A stretch of 64,000 nucleotides of DNA from Bacillota bacterium (lineage in GTDB: Bacteria; Bacillota; Clostridia; Lachnospirales; Lachnospiraceae), in the NCBI GenBank assembly GCA_023395555.1, contig JAEWYQ010000048.1, forward strand, positions 101,627 to 165,626, read 5' to 3'. The number at the start of each line of letters is the position of its first letter. Position 1 is the first letter of the stretch. Shown here piece by piece: positions 28,801 through 36,050 of this stretch. A program made the translations under genes and the position numbers. The notes below the pieces were generated by a model. That model saw only the letters and a list, made by a program, of their open reading frames with translations, ran no database searches and had not been told where the DNA came from.

Positions 28801-28837
28801 TATGAGAAGATATAAGGAAAACCTATTAACGGAGTAA
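22883..28837 (+). CDS. Cyclic beta-1,2-glucan synthase-like protein, N-terminal part (GT84 and transglycosylase)
   Basis: About 1984 residues. Order: an N-terminal cytoplasmic region, membrane helices (about 380-455), a GT84 glycosyltransferase domain with DSDTD (617-621), GKGIYD, LSHDLLE and RWIRGDWQ (about 765-772), more helices (about 805-960), a glycoamylase-like domain (about 990-1500; GCYDLMASESALTSF, AHHQGMNL) matching the transglycosylating middle domain of cyclic glucan synthases (now GH189), and one GH94-type beta-sandwich domain (about 1540-1960). In Brucella Cgs all this and GH94 are in one chain of about 2800 residues. Here a TAA ends the frame before GH94. ATG 22883 has AAAGGG eight bases upstream; earlier in-frame starts have no ribosome site. 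Likely polymerises UDP-glucose into beta-1,2-glucan at the membrane. Confidence 0.8.
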   Translation: MTLNDLGPKEWEQFMKDLASDHRNTKITRYNTILDYYNQVAYKKLNRIRDHISQISTDIIVLIPAARWLFDNFQMMYREIKKFRASGTSYELLPILKDGDDKGYPRVYILAKTITQLSGGHLNEENIHIMLSAYQKELPLTDREIWVLPEMLGFCLLENIIELAQEIIHIIKIKSKADRFVHRKQGSQQGLLDITPLLTELDQDCRHDFNFHSHVIHLLKNRSADEISLQRYLDYHFKSFGRLIKPSDVFTAEGKIESQLEAYIRALIISLRDIDDIDTEAFFDACSYLEHILSKDPEGVYSRMDSESRGMYRQVIVKLSRKYKIKEEKIADACLELAVQGVPGMNCSHHVGVYLLGKGYRILRAKLLGKPVPDKTEKKNWKGFLYFAALTGIFLCLNALILAILIRCGIENYDTAVFRPLPGVSPAAAAVFWLLAGAPLLMGISLEINNFIFTRNIQVKKIPSMNYIDGIPEEARTFVVMPVIVSSPAQAVSYMDRLQKHYLANHQPNLYYALLVDHKDAQEEYLIEDKVVEEALLNRLEELNRLYPSAHPRFSLFIRYRKWNASEKCYMCWERKRGKLEEFNNLLSGVPAENTTFSLIRCDRELLATFRYVITLDSDTDLIRDNAAKLVGLIDHPMNRPVLDEEGRKVKEGYAIIQPMVRNHIVNGRGSHFAKLFGGQTGMVYYATAVSDIYQDIFDQGIYIGKGIYDIHAFHRLLNGVIPENRVLSHDLLESCYARTAFSSSARVMDNFPGSVIAYAKREHRWIRGDWQLFPWLFRSGSSGGRGLCALSRWKVLDNLRRSLVPVSKLLIIVLNLVTLPRGAMLWVPLVFFSDLFQITVLILSIAKQKLLRPKLALVYKGLKHDLGAMLECGFLEFVIIPYRAYIALDAMLRTLFRLYISRRNLLRWNTAEAVDSQISNTVRGYFLTMSSCAWAAGILLLLLWRVRISPLGLALYGSTALCWASAFYLSYGISQPEGPKNAVKPEDRAMLLEASRRTWMFFKEYSKPENHYLCPDNYQIARVEKISDKTSPTNIGLQFLSILTARDLGFETLSGTVERIERLMDTVQRLEKWKGHLFNWYHIKTLEVLNPAYISTVDSGNFLGHLVALKNGLLEMLKQPIFTKNFVEELRMLLKLSHYEGELSSDYTMVGEFCEAVAGIRGDLQGRSIRQYEDSRWIRELEKLSEETLQETMYYMVKGENLSGCPSLEKLSEKGNKNAIAMADRVRRLAGQIDAILADVDFTFLYDSRRMLFHIGYHVSSQTLDAGCYDLMASESALTSFLAIAGGSIPQKHWFKLGRPLTMVRGIPCFVSWSGTMFEYLMPNLVLKEYEDSVFAETSRAAVLQQIKYAKEAGIPWGISESQYYRFDLNANYQYKAFGVPKLRLQPVRKNSLVAAPYACMLALEYAPEDCFANLRRLKDLGVYGEYGFYEAIDYNSPDASEMTPYCIVRSFMAHHQGMNLVAINNFLNEGIMRNRFHSEAMVKATESLLEERRRSHLISIAKQGYTIKINRSYFKEEAYSSRYVNGISARPPVTNYLSNGQYSLLITSDGDGFGCCRDLMLYRWRPDLYANSGNYIYIKDTGSRKVWSSTYHPAKTEPVRYQAVFSPHQALFMREDAEIATQTVVSLDANRNMEIRRVTVANHSKEDKVIELTSYLEVVGDTHLAERSHPAFNKLFMESEFLEEQEIFLSRRRSGKGVSYPYIMHMVRSGVKPLKRVEYENDRLRFLGRNNTPAHPAAVVNSYALSNQAGFCNDPIMSLRVTIALNAGESASVSFITGICGSREEAVLVGQELSRGYHVDDIFEKFKLQKELELKYLEISKAQIIAFQELITPIYYPVAIYRGPRESIRRNHQNQSFLWRFGVSGDNPIMLLRVKSLEDAELIRDTLKAYEYMKMNRVAVDLILLSEAKHGYLQELDELVNDLTSSLRLYDSNNDRPSLFLLHSYQMVPAEIDLLLTVARVVISNRTGIYFMRRYKENLLTE

Positions 28838-28852
28838 AGGAGGCGGGCCGAT

Positions 28853-31273
28853 TTGGACACAGGGACGGAGCAGACATTGCAGGGAAATTCTGAGTACTTT
28901 AACGGATTCGGAGGCTTTGTGGAAGAAGGAAAGGAATATGAGATTCTTCTGGAGGGAAAGAACAAGCCCCCGGTGCCCTGGATTAATGTAATTGCAAATA
29001 AAGAGTTCGGCTTCACAATCTCGGAGGCAGGAGGAGGATTTACCTGGTACGGCAACAGCAGGGAGAATAAGATTACGGCATGGTCCAATGATCCGGTAAG
29101 CGATCCTGCTTCTGAAGTGATTTATATTTTGGACGAGATTACCGGAGAGATTATGACCCCCGTCTCCCTGGGAAGGAGCGACCGGGGAACCTACCGGGTT
29201 CGGCACGGCTTTGGCTACTCTGTGTTCCGGCATGAAGAGGCCGGACTGGAGCAGGAGCTTACTGTCTTCGCGGCAGTGGAGGAGCCGGTTAAGCTGTGGC
29301 AGCTGAAGCTCACTAATAATTCCAACCGGGTGAAATATCTGAGTCTGGCCTATTATGTGGAGTGGGTGCTGGGAACCAACCGGGAGGATACGAATCCTTA
29401 TATTGTGACCTCCTATAACAATGAACATGAATATCTGGCGGCAAAGAATAACTATGCATTTCATTTTCGGGAAAGCAGCGCCTTTCTCTTCAGCAGTGAA
29501 ATGATTAAAAGATATACCGGTGACCGCCAGGAGTTCCTGGGGGCCAGGGGTTCGATCATTTGCCCCCAGGGAGTGGAAGGAATATTGTCCAACCGTACGG
29601 GGGTGTGCTATGACCCCTGCGGGGCGCTTCAGACCTCCCTGGCCCTGGGCCCCGAGGAGTGCAAGACCGTAATTTTTGCCCTGGGCTATGGCAGTGATCC
29701 GGGAGAGCTGCGCCGGCTGCGGGATCAATATAGGGATCCCCGCAGAGCGGCAGAGGAGCTGGATCGGGTTAAGGCTTATTGGAACAGGCTGAACAGCACC
29801 ATTCAGATTAAGACCTCGGATAAGGCCATAGATTATCTGGTCAACGGGTGGCTTCTGTACCAGACCGTGTCCTGCAGAATGAATGCGAGAGCGGCCTTCT
29901 ACCAATGCGGCGGCGCATACGGCTACCGGGACCAGCTGCAGGATACTCTGGCGCTCCAGTTTGCGGACCCGGGGGCACTTCGAAACCAGATTTTGATTGC
30001 CTGCAGCAGACAGTTTGAGGAGGGGGATGTGCAGCATTGGTGGCATCCTCCCACGGGGCTGGGAGTTCGTACCAGGATAACGGATGATTTGCTCTGGCTG
30101 CCCTACGCGGTGGCGGCCTATATCCGCAGCAGCGAGGATTTCTCCATATTGAAGGAGGAAGTGCCGTATATTAAAGGCCCCGTGCTGGAGGAGGGACAGC
30201 ATGATGTGATGTTCACCCCTCAGATCTCCGAGATCACCGGTACGGTATATGAGCATGCCAGAAAGACGATCTTGCGTACCGGATACGGAGCACATGGGCT
30301 TCCGCTGATGGGAGGCGGGGATTGGAATGATGGTATGAATGAAGTTGGTAAGGATGGGTCGGGGGAGAGCGTGTGGCTGGCCTGGTTCTTCTATACGGTA
30401 CTGGGAGAGTTTATTCCGCTGTGCTATCATGAGGGAGAAGCGGATCTGGCCGGAGAGCTGGAGCAGAAAAGGGAAACCCTGCTGGAAAGCATCGAGAAGC
30501 ACGGCTGGGACGGAGAGTGGTATCTGCGGGCATATTATGACGACGGCACAAAGCTGGGCTCCAGGGAGAACGATGAGTGCAGAATAGACTCCATCAGCCA
30601 GTCCTGGAGTGTGATATCGGGCGGAGGGGACAAGGACAGATCCCTGGCGGCCATGAGATCTGCCTGGAGGTATCTGGTGAGAGAGGAGGATGATATTTCC
30701 CTGCTTCTTGCACCTCCCTTTAATAAGACGGATAAAAATCCCGGCTATATTAAGAATTATTATCCGGGTATCCGGGAGAACGGGGGCCAGTACACCCATG
30801 CGGCCGTATGGCTTGCCATTGCCACCGCGAAGCTTGGGGAATACAACATGGCCCATACCCTGTTCACCATGCTGAACCCAATTCACATCACGGAACATAA
30901 ACGGGAGTCCCTGATCTATGAGAAGGAACCCTATGTGATGATTGCGGATATTTCCTTAAGTCCTCCCTATACGGGCCGGGGCGGCTGGAGCTGGTATACC
31001 GGCTCCGCCGGCTGGATGTACCAGGGACTGGTATGCTGGTTTCTCGGTATCCGCAAGGAGGGCCAGGAGCTGATTATTGATCCCGCCACTCCTGCCTGCT
31101 TTGGCAGCTATATGATCCGTTATCAGTATGGCAGCGCATTGTATGAGATTATTGTGGAGAGCCGGAGCAAAGGGGTGCTTTCAACGACGGAGCTTACCGT
31201 CGATGGGGAATGCATCATGGGGAACCGGGTTAAGCTGACGGATGACGGCGCCTGCCACAGTGTGATTGTCTAA
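28853..31273 (+). CDS. GH94 phosphorylase-like C-terminal part of a cyclic glucan synthase
   Basis: An 806-residue protein with a GH94 N-terminal beta-sandwich (about 10-290), linker helices, and the (alpha/alpha)6 catalytic domain (about 320-770) with the acid motif GGGDWNDGMN (487-496), YRDQLQD, HWWHPPTGLG and SWSVISGGGD. In Cgs proteins this domain phosphorolyses the growing beta-1,2-glucan to set its length. It starts at TTG 28853 with AAAGGAGG nine bases upstream. It is in the same frame as the preceding gene, separated by one TAA and five codons, so together they equal a whole Cgs (~2,790 residues). A free beta-1,2-oligoglucan phosphorylase is an alternative, but the adjacency argues for a split enzyme. 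Confidence 0.82.
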   Translation: MDTGTEQTLQGNSEYFNGFGGFVEEGKEYEILLEGKNKPPVPWINVIANKEFGFTISEAGGGFTWYGNSRENKITAWSNDPVSDPASEVIYILDEITGEIMTPVSLGRSDRGTYRVRHGFGYSVFRHEEAGLEQELTVFAAVEEPVKLWQLKLTNNSNRVKYLSLAYYVEWVLGTNREDTNPYIVTSYNNEHEYLAAKNNYAFHFRESSAFLFSSEMIKRYTGDRQEFLGARGSIICPQGVEGILSNRTGVCYDPCGALQTSLALGPEECKTVIFALGYGSDPGELRRLRDQYRDPRRAAEELDRVKAYWNRLNSTIQIKTSDKAIDYLVNGWLLYQTVSCRMNARAAFYQCGGAYGYRDQLQDTLALQFADPGALRNQILIACSRQFEEGDVQHWWHPPTGLGVRTRITDDLLWLPYAVAAYIRSSEDFSILKEEVPYIKGPVLEEGQHDVMFTPQISEITGTVYEHARKTILRTGYGAHGLPLMGGGDWNDGMNEVGKDGSGESVWLAWFFYTVLGEFIPLCYHEGEADLAGELEQKRETLLESIEKHGWDGEWYLRAYYDDGTKLGSRENDECRIDSISQSWSVISGGGDKDRSLAAMRSAWRYLVREEDDISLLLAPPFNKTDKNPGYIKNYYPGIRENGGQYTHAAVWLAIATAKLGEYNMAHTLFTMLNPIHITEHKRESLIYEKEPYVMIADISLSPPYTGRGGWSWYTGSAGWMYQGLVCWFLGIRKEGQELIIDPATPACFGSYMIRYQYGSALYEIIVESRSKGVLSTTELTVDGECIMGNRVKLTDDGACHSVIV

Positions 31274-31297
31274 GTGACGTAGCAAAAATATAAAAAT

Positions 31298-31391
31298 GTA
31301 ACAGTTCAGAGGGCAATGTCAGTTACTTAAAAATTGATTAGAAGGATTAAATTAAGTATATTTTATTGAAATATCTGCAATAAACTGTTAC
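31298..31391. repeat. Possible relic of a MITE-like inverted repeat
   Basis: GTAACAGTT (31298-31306) and AACTGTTAC (31383-31391) form a 9-bp inverted repeat. The sequence just inside the left end, ACAGTTCAGAGGGCA then TGTCAGTTA, resembles the arm of the 58-bp inverted repeat at 48677. It may be an eroded member of the same family. Its right end now overlaps the -10 box of the next gene. Confidence 0.4.
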
Positions 31392-31394
31392 TAT
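31366..31394 (+). promoter_or_regulatory. Promoter of the DUF975 gene
   Basis: TTGAAA (31366-31371), 17 bases, TACTAT (31389-31394), about 50 bases before the gene. The -10 overlaps the end of the possible relic repeat. Confidence 0.55.
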
Positions 31395-31442
31395 AGTCAG
31401 CAGAAACGTATTTTAACTATGTATGATTAGGGAGGTAGCGGT

Positions 31443-32186
31443 ATGTTATATGCAGAGGATTTTCGCAGCATTGCAAGGAACGCGCTCAGGGGGAGATGGA
31501 CGCTTGCCGTAGGAACGGGTTTTGTAGCCATGCTGCTGGGAGCGGATACAAGCGGCGGCAGCAATGGCGGAAGATCAGGTAACAGGAGGGGTGACGGATC
31601 GAGGCTATGGAATGAATTTATTGATCTGGTATCCAGCGGATGGGGCAGAGCGATATTGTTCTTTATTGTCGGTATCGTCTCCGCGCTTGCATTATGGGCA
31701 TTGATAAGCTTTTTGATCGGCGGTGCGGTTGAACTGGGATATTGCCGTTTCAATAAGAACCTGATTAAGGGGTATAACCCTCAGTTCTCAGATTTGTTTT
31801 CCAGATTTAATCTGTTTGGAAAGGCTCTTGGGCTGCGCCTGGTGACCACCATTTTTATTGTTTTGTGGACTCTGTTGTTTATTATACCGGGTATTATAGC
31901 ATCCTACCGGTATTCGATGGCGTTTTATATTATGGATGATGATCCGTCAATTGGTATTATGGAAGCCATTAACCGGTCCAGTGACATGATGAGGGGAAAT
32001 AAGTTCCGTCTCTTCTGTCTCCAGATCAGCTTCATTGGCTGGGCGATCCTGTGTCTCTTTACTCTGGGAATTGGATTTTTATGGCTGAATCCATACATCC
32101 ATGCAGCCACCGCCGCCTTCTATCTGGAGGTATCCGGGCAGGGAATGCATCCCCAGCCGGCATATGAAGAGAGCTACAATCAATAG
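31443..32186 (+). CDS. DUF975 family membrane protein
   Basis: A 247-residue integral membrane protein matching the DUF975 pattern: an N-terminal FRSIARNALRGRW segment, several membrane helices, a Gly/Ser/Arg-rich loop (about 35-55), ELGYCRFNKNLIKG, FSRFNLFGKALGLRL, the IIPGIIASYRYSMAFYIMDDDP block and EAINRSSDMMRGNKFRLFCL. No catalytic residues are seen and the function of the family is unknown; it recalls membrane-domain proteins of the Yip1/GpdQ-membrane type. GGGAGG precedes the ATG. It has its own promoter, so it is not tied to the glucan synthase. Confidence 0.82.
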   Translation: MLYAEDFRSIARNALRGRWTLAVGTGFVAMLLGADTSGGSNGGRSGNRRGDGSRLWNEFIDLVSSGWGRAILFFIVGIVSALALWALISFLIGGAVELGYCRFNKNLIKGYNPQFSDLFSRFNLFGKALGLRLVTTIFIVLWTLLFIIPGIIASYRYSMAFYIMDDDPSIGIMEAINRSSDMMRGNKFRLFCLQISFIGWAILCLFTLGIGFLWLNPYIHAATAAFYLEVSGQGMHPQPAYEESYNQ

Positions 32187-32249
32187 AGGAATGAGGGCAC
32201 CGGTGCCGGGCGGCAGTTTCCGGCTGGATCATGGTGACACAGAGGCGAT

Positions 32250-33578
32250 ATGATGTTTACGAGAAAAGATTTAAAGAAATTGATTATCCCGTTAATCATA
32301 GAGCAGATGCTGGCGATTACGGTAGGAATGGCGGATGGCGTGATGGTGACCAGAGTCGGAGAGGCGGCGGTATCCGGAGTGTCTCTGGTGGATACTATCA
32401 ATGTTCTTCTCATCGGGCTGTTCAGTGCAATGGCGACAGGAGGGGCCGTGGTATCTGCCCAGTTCCTGGGACAGAAAAAGACAGGGGCGGCGAGCACAGC
32501 CGGAGAACAGCTGATTGCGGCTGTTCTCGTTCTCTCTCTGGCCGTTATGGCGATGGCATTACTATTTGGCCATTCTGTCCTGAAAATGCTCTTTGGAGAT
32601 GTCAGCAGGGATGTCATGGACAATGCAAGAATTTATTTTCTCTATTCTGCCATGTCCTTCCCCTTTATTGCGGTTCACAGCGCCTGTTCGGCCCTGTTCC
32701 GTTCCATGGGGAATTCAAAGGTATCCATGCTGATATCACTTATTATGAATGTGATTAATATTCTGGGCAATGGGATACTGATTTTTGGACTGAATATGGG
32801 GGTAGCGGGAGCGGCTATTGCTACCTTGCTGTCCAGAGTGGTGGCAGCAGCTATTATGTTCTTGCTGCTCATGAAGGGGAGGCAGGAGATTCGCATCGGG
32901 AATCCCCTGGCTTTTCGCATAAATATCGGAATGATTAAAAGAATTCTTAAGATCGGTATTCCCAACGGACTGGAGAACAGTGCATTTCAGATCGGTAAAA
33001 TCATTGTTCAGGGAATCATCGCGGGGCTGGGAACCTCTGCCATCACTGCCAATGCTATTGCAGGTACGGTGGGCGGTATGGGAATATTGCCGGGCTCTGC
33101 CATTGGCCTTGCATTGATTACCGTGGTGGGGAGGTGTATGGGAGCCAATGATTATGCGGCGGTCAAGCGATATACCTTTCGTCTGATGCGGTTTGCCTAC
33201 ATAGCGGTGGCAATGGTCAACCTGGTGATCATATTTTTGATACCGGCGATCCTGAAGCTGTACGGTGTGTCGGACCAGACGGCGGATATCGCGTCGGATC
33301 TAATGCTGTATCATTGTATCCTTTCTTCCTTGATCTGGCCGCTCTCCTTTACATTGCCCAATGCTTTGCGGGCGGCTAATGATGTGAGGTTTACCATGTG
33401 GATATCCATGATCTCCATGTGGGTCTGGAGAATCGGCTTCAGCTATGTTCTGGCGATTACCCTTGAGCTGGGTGTATTGGGAATATGGATTGCAATGACG
33501 ATTGACTGGCTGTTCCGTTCCATTATCTTTTTGATACGGTTTTTGCAGGGCAAGTACAGAAGTATGCCGGTTATGTGA
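32250..33578 (+). CDS. MATE family efflux transporter
   Basis: A 442-residue protein with 12 predicted membrane helices and the internal repeat of MATE (multidrug and toxic compound extrusion) exporters: ADGVMVTRVGEAAVSGVSLVDTINVL near the N-terminus and ATGGAVVSAQFLGQKK. MATE proteins expel cationic drugs or metabolites against Na+ or H+. Two ATGs are adjacent (32250, 32253), with AGAGGCG upstream. A GC-rich palindrome GGCACCGGTGCC lies between it and the DUF975 gene, which may share its transcript. The substrate cannot be predicted. Confidence 0.88.
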   Translation: MMFTRKDLKKLIIPLIIEQMLAITVGMADGVMVTRVGEAAVSGVSLVDTINVLLIGLFSAMATGGAVVSAQFLGQKKTGAASTAGEQLIAAVLVLSLAVMAMALLFGHSVLKMLFGDVSRDVMDNARIYFLYSAMSFPFIAVHSACSALFRSMGNSKVSMLISLIMNVINILGNGILIFGLNMGVAGAAIATLLSRVVAAAIMFLLLMKGRQEIRIGNPLAFRINIGMIKRILKIGIPNGLENSAFQIGKIIVQGIIAGLGTSAITANAIAGTVGGMGILPGSAIGLALITVVGRCMGANDYAAVKRYTFRLMRFAYIAVAMVNLVIIFLIPAILKLYGVSDQTADIASDLMLYHCILSSLIWPLSFTLPNALRAANDVRFTMWISMISMWVWRIGFSYVLAITLELGVLGIWIAMTIDWLFRSIIFLIRFLQGKYRSMPVM

Positions 33579-33614
33579 TTTGGAGTTCGGGATATAGCAG
33601 AATAGAAAGAGTGG

Positions 33615-33656
33615 AGAGCCGGGCGGTTCAGGACAAAATCGCTCCGGCTTTTTTGT
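33615..33656 (+). terminator. Terminator after the MATE gene
   Basis: AGCCGG (33617-33622) pairs with CCGGCT (33644-33649) around an extended loop with further pairing, followed by a run of six T. Confidence 0.75.
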
Positions 33657-33682
33657 TGTGCTCAGATTTTATATTTAAGGTC

Positions 33683-33711
33683 TTGACAAAAAGAGAAAGA
33701 GGCTTTATTAT
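33683..33711 (+). promoter_or_regulatory. Strong promoter of the cysteine-type ABC operon
   Basis: TTGACA (33683-33688), 17 bases, TATTAT (33706-33711). The expected start near 33718 gives a leader of about 200 bases before the first permease, long enough for attenuation. Confidence 0.78.
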
Positions 33712-33795
33712 AACATATAATTCATATATAAATAGTATGAAATGAAAATAACGTGTTATGAAACCGATGAATAAGGAGAAAATAGAGGGTGTAGT

Positions 33796-33867
33796 ATGAG
33801 ATGCAAGGAATTTTATTGTTGCATATTCATAATATATCTTATAAGTGATCTTCGTTTCTCTGCATGA
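33796..33867 (+). CDS. Putative Cys-containing leader peptide of the ABC operon
   Basis: A 23-codon ORF with GAGGG five bases upstream of its ATG. It encodes MRCKEFYCCIF followed by a hydrophobic stretch, with cysteine codons at positions 3, 8 and 9, two of them adjacent. It lies between a strong promoter and an importer whose binding protein resembles a cysteine-binding protein. A short hydrophobic peptide rich in the regulated amino acid is typical of ribosome-mediated attenuation. Its stop touches a hairpin (33868-33894). A 13-codon ORF ending in an ATGA overlap precedes it without a ribosome site. Translation is not proven. Confidence 0.5.
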   Translation: MRCKEFYCCIFIIYLISDLRFSA

Positions 33868-33897
33868 GCAGGCCTGGCGGCATACTGTTTTTCCGTG
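33860..33897 (+). promoter_or_regulatory. Possible attenuator following the leader peptide
   Basis: CAGGCC and GGC-ata-CTG form a bulged stem ending in TTTTT (about 33869-33892). The alternative CTGC-atga-GCAG (33860-33871) uses the same left arm and includes the leader stop codon. The two are mutually exclusive, as in attenuators, but both are short and the terminator stem is bulged. Confidence 0.35.
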
Positions 33898-33917
33898 TCT
33901 GAAAGAAAGGAATGAAA

Positions 33918-34577
33918 ATGGATTTTGATTTTATCTATCGGCATATTCCGATGTATCTGGAGGCAGCCGGACTGACAGTCAGAATTGGGGCTGTGGGAAT
34001 AGCGGCTTCGGCGGCCCTGGGACTGGTCTGCAGTCTGATCCGTTATTTTAGGGTCCCTTTTTTGGAGAAAATTGTAGTTCTGTACACAGAGCTTTCAAGA
34101 AATACTCCCTTACTGATTCAATTATTCTTCCTGTATTTTGGACTGCCGAAGATAGGAATTGTACTAAGCTCAGAAGCTTGTGCCATTACCGGTCTGATAT
34201 TCCTGGGAGGAAGCTATATGGCAGAGGCCTTCCGCAGCGGGTTGGAATCTGTTGCGGGCAGCCAGATGGAATCGGGACTCAGTCTGGGGCTCACCAGAGG
34301 GCAGGTAATGAGGCATATTGTGCTGCCCCAGGCGATAACCGTCACCATCCCCGCTTTCAGCGCCAATGTCATCTTTCTGATTAAGGAAACCTCCGTATTC
34401 AGTGCGGTAGCTCTGGCGGACCTGATGTATGTGGCCAAGGATCTGATCGGATTGTATTACAAAACGGATGAAGCCCTGCTATTATTGGTGACTGCCTATT
34501 TGATCATATTGTTGCCGATATCAATTGGTTTCACCCTGATTGAGAGGAGGATGAGATATGCAGGATATGGGAGTTAA
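33918..34577 (+). CDS. Amino-acid ABC permease 1 (cysteine-type importer)
   Basis: About 219 residues, a polar amino-acid permease of the HisMQ/GlnP kind with ELSRNTPLLIQLFFLYFGLP and EAFRSGLESVAGSQMESGLSLGLTRGQVMRHIVLPQA (the ATPase-contacting loop). AAAGAAAGGA sits one base before ATG 33912 but seven before ATG 33918, so the latter is preferred. It overlaps the next permease gene by 20 bases. With it, the ATPase and the binding protein it forms a complete importer. Confidence 0.9.
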   Translation: MDFDFIYRHIPMYLEAAGLTVRIGAVGIAASAALGLVCSLIRYFRVPFLEKIVVLYTELSRNTPLLIQLFFLYFGLPKIGIVLSSEACAITGLIFLGGSYMAEAFRSGLESVAGSQMESGLSLGLTRGQVMRHIVLPQAITVTIPAFSANVIFLIKETSVFSAVALADLMYVAKDLIGLYYKTDEALLLLVTAYLIILLPISIGFTLIERRMRYAGYGS

Positions 34578-35235
34578 TGTGATCTTCCAGGGGAGAAATC
34601 TGATCCGGCTCCTGGAGGGGCTCTGGGTCACAATCCGAATTTCCATGCTGTCTGTTATCCTGTCCGCAATACTTGGAATTCTCCTTGGAATGATTATGTC
34701 CGTAAAGAACCCGGTGATCAAGCTGCTGACCCGTATCTATCTGGAATTCATCCGTATTATGCCGCAGTTGGTCCTGCTGTTTCTGGTTTTCTTCGGCCTG
34801 ACCAAGATGTTCCGGATTAACCTCTCCGGTGAGACATCCGCAGTGATTGTATTCTCCCTCTGGGGAACGGCGGAGATGGGAGATCTGGTGAGAGGAGCCC
34901 TGGCTTCGATACCGAAGCACCAGTACGAAAGCGGCAGGGCCATTGGCCTTACAGACCTGCAGATATACCGGCATATCATCATCCCCCAGACCGTCCGGAG
35001 GCTGCTGCCCCAGGCGATGAATCTGGTCACGAGAATGATAAAAACCACATCCCTCATCGTGCTGATCGGGGTTGTGGAAGTGGTTAAGGTAGGGCAGCAG
35101 ATTATTGAGGCATCCAGGTTAACGACGCCTTCCTCGGCCATCTGGATTTATGGGATTATTTTTATGCTTTATTTTCTGGTCTGCTATCCCATCTCCCTGT
35201 TATCCGCAAGACTTGAAAAATTATGGAGGAATTGA
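34558..35235 (+). CDS. Amino-acid ABC permease 2 (cysteine-type importer)
   Basis: A 225-residue HisMQ-type permease with YLEFIRIMPQLVLLFLVFFGL and the loop ALASIPKHQYESGRAIGLTDLQIYRHIIIPQ. GAGGAGG upstream supports ATG 34558, inside the end of the previous gene. Paired with permease 1 it forms the membrane channel. Confidence 0.9.
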   Translation: MQDMGVNVIFQGRNLIRLLEGLWVTIRISMLSVILSAILGILLGMIMSVKNPVIKLLTRIYLEFIRIMPQLVLLFLVFFGLTKMFRINLSGETSAVIVFSLWGTAEMGDLVRGALASIPKHQYESGRAIGLTDLQIYRHIIIPQTVRRLLPQAMNLVTRMIKTTSLIVLIGVVEVVKVGQQIIEASRLTTPSSAIWIYGIIFMLYFLVCYPISLLSARLEKLWRN

Positions 35236-35246
35236 GGCAATTATTT

Positions 35247-35993
35247 ATGAAATCAGATCAAAAATTAGTTGAAATAAAAAATCTTAGTAAATCCTATGAG
35301 AACAATGTGATCCTGGAGAATATATCCATTGATATCCATAAGGGTGAGGTGCTTGTATTGTTAGGTCCCTCCGGCTGCGGGAAGAGCACTCTGCTTCGAT
35401 GTATTAACGGGCTGGAGGAGATCCAGTCCGGTGAAATCCTCTTAGCTGGAGAGTTGATCAGCGGCCAGAAGAAGAAAATGCACCTGGTCCGCCAAAAGGT
35501 CGGAATGGTGTTCCAGAGCTATGATTTGTTCCCCCATATGACCGTATTGGAGAATATCATTCTGGGACCGGTAAAAGCACAGAAACGGGATAGGAAGGAA
35601 GTGGCGGAGGAAGCGGAACAGCTTCTGGAACGGGTTGGACTGTCGGATAAAAGGGATGCCTATCCGAGACAGCTCTCAGGAGGACAGAAGCAAAGGGTGG
35701 CGATTGTCCGGGCCCTCTGTATGCATCCGGAGGTTATGCTCTTTGATGAAGTAACGGCTGCCCTTGATCCGGAGATGGTACGTGAGGTTCTGGATGTCAT
35801 TCTGGGGCTCGCCAGGGAAGGGATTACCATGGTGATCGTGACCCATGAGATGCAATTTGCAAAAGCCATTGCAGACCGCATTATTTTTCTGGATGAAAGC
35901 AGAATTGTGGAAGAAAGTGATCCGGCCGTATTTTTCACCAGGCCGGAGACGGAGAGAGCCAGGCAGTTTCTCAATCTTTTTGAGTTTAATTAG
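35247..35993 (+). CDS. Amino-acid ABC transporter ATPase
   Basis: About 248 residues with Walker A GPSGCGKST, the Q-loop in VFQSYDLFPH, signature LSGGQKQRVAI, Walker B VMLFDEVTAALDP and the switch histidine in VTHEMQ. It is the polar amino-acid class (GlnQ/HisP). The frame also opens at ATG 35223, which overlaps the permease stop but has no ribosome site; ATG 35247 has GAGG about ten bases upstream. It energises the importer of this operon; as an amino-acid-type ATPase it is unlikely to serve the sugar permeases of the mannan locus. Confidence 0.93.
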   Translation: MKSDQKLVEIKNLSKSYENNVILENISIDIHKGEVLVLLGPSGCGKSTLLRCINGLEEIQSGEILLAGELISGQKKKMHLVRQKVGMVFQSYDLFPHMTVLENIILGPVKAQKRDRKEVAEEAEQLLERVGLSDKRDAYPRQLSGGQKQRVAIVRALCMHPEVMLFDEVTAALDPEMVREVLDVILGLAREGITMVIVTHEMQFAKAIADRIIFLDESRIVEESDPAVFFTRPETERARQFLNLFEFN

Positions 35994-36050
35994 GTTTAAG
36001 AATAAATGGAATGTCGTAATGGCATTACAGGGAAAAGAGAGGATAGGAAT

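Noticed and set aside
28826..30898. 690-codon open frame on the minus strand
   Set aside because: It lies antisense to the GH94 gene, shows no domain, signal or ribosome site, and is explained by the GC-rich third positions of that gene.
32231..32758. 175-codon frame overlapping the MATE gene start
   Set aside because: Gly/Arg-rich shadow in another frame of a clear MATE transporter.
33712..33917. T-box riboswitch in the cysteine-type operon leader
   Set aside because: The leader is short for a T-box and has no T-box consensus with GGTGG and specifier architecture.
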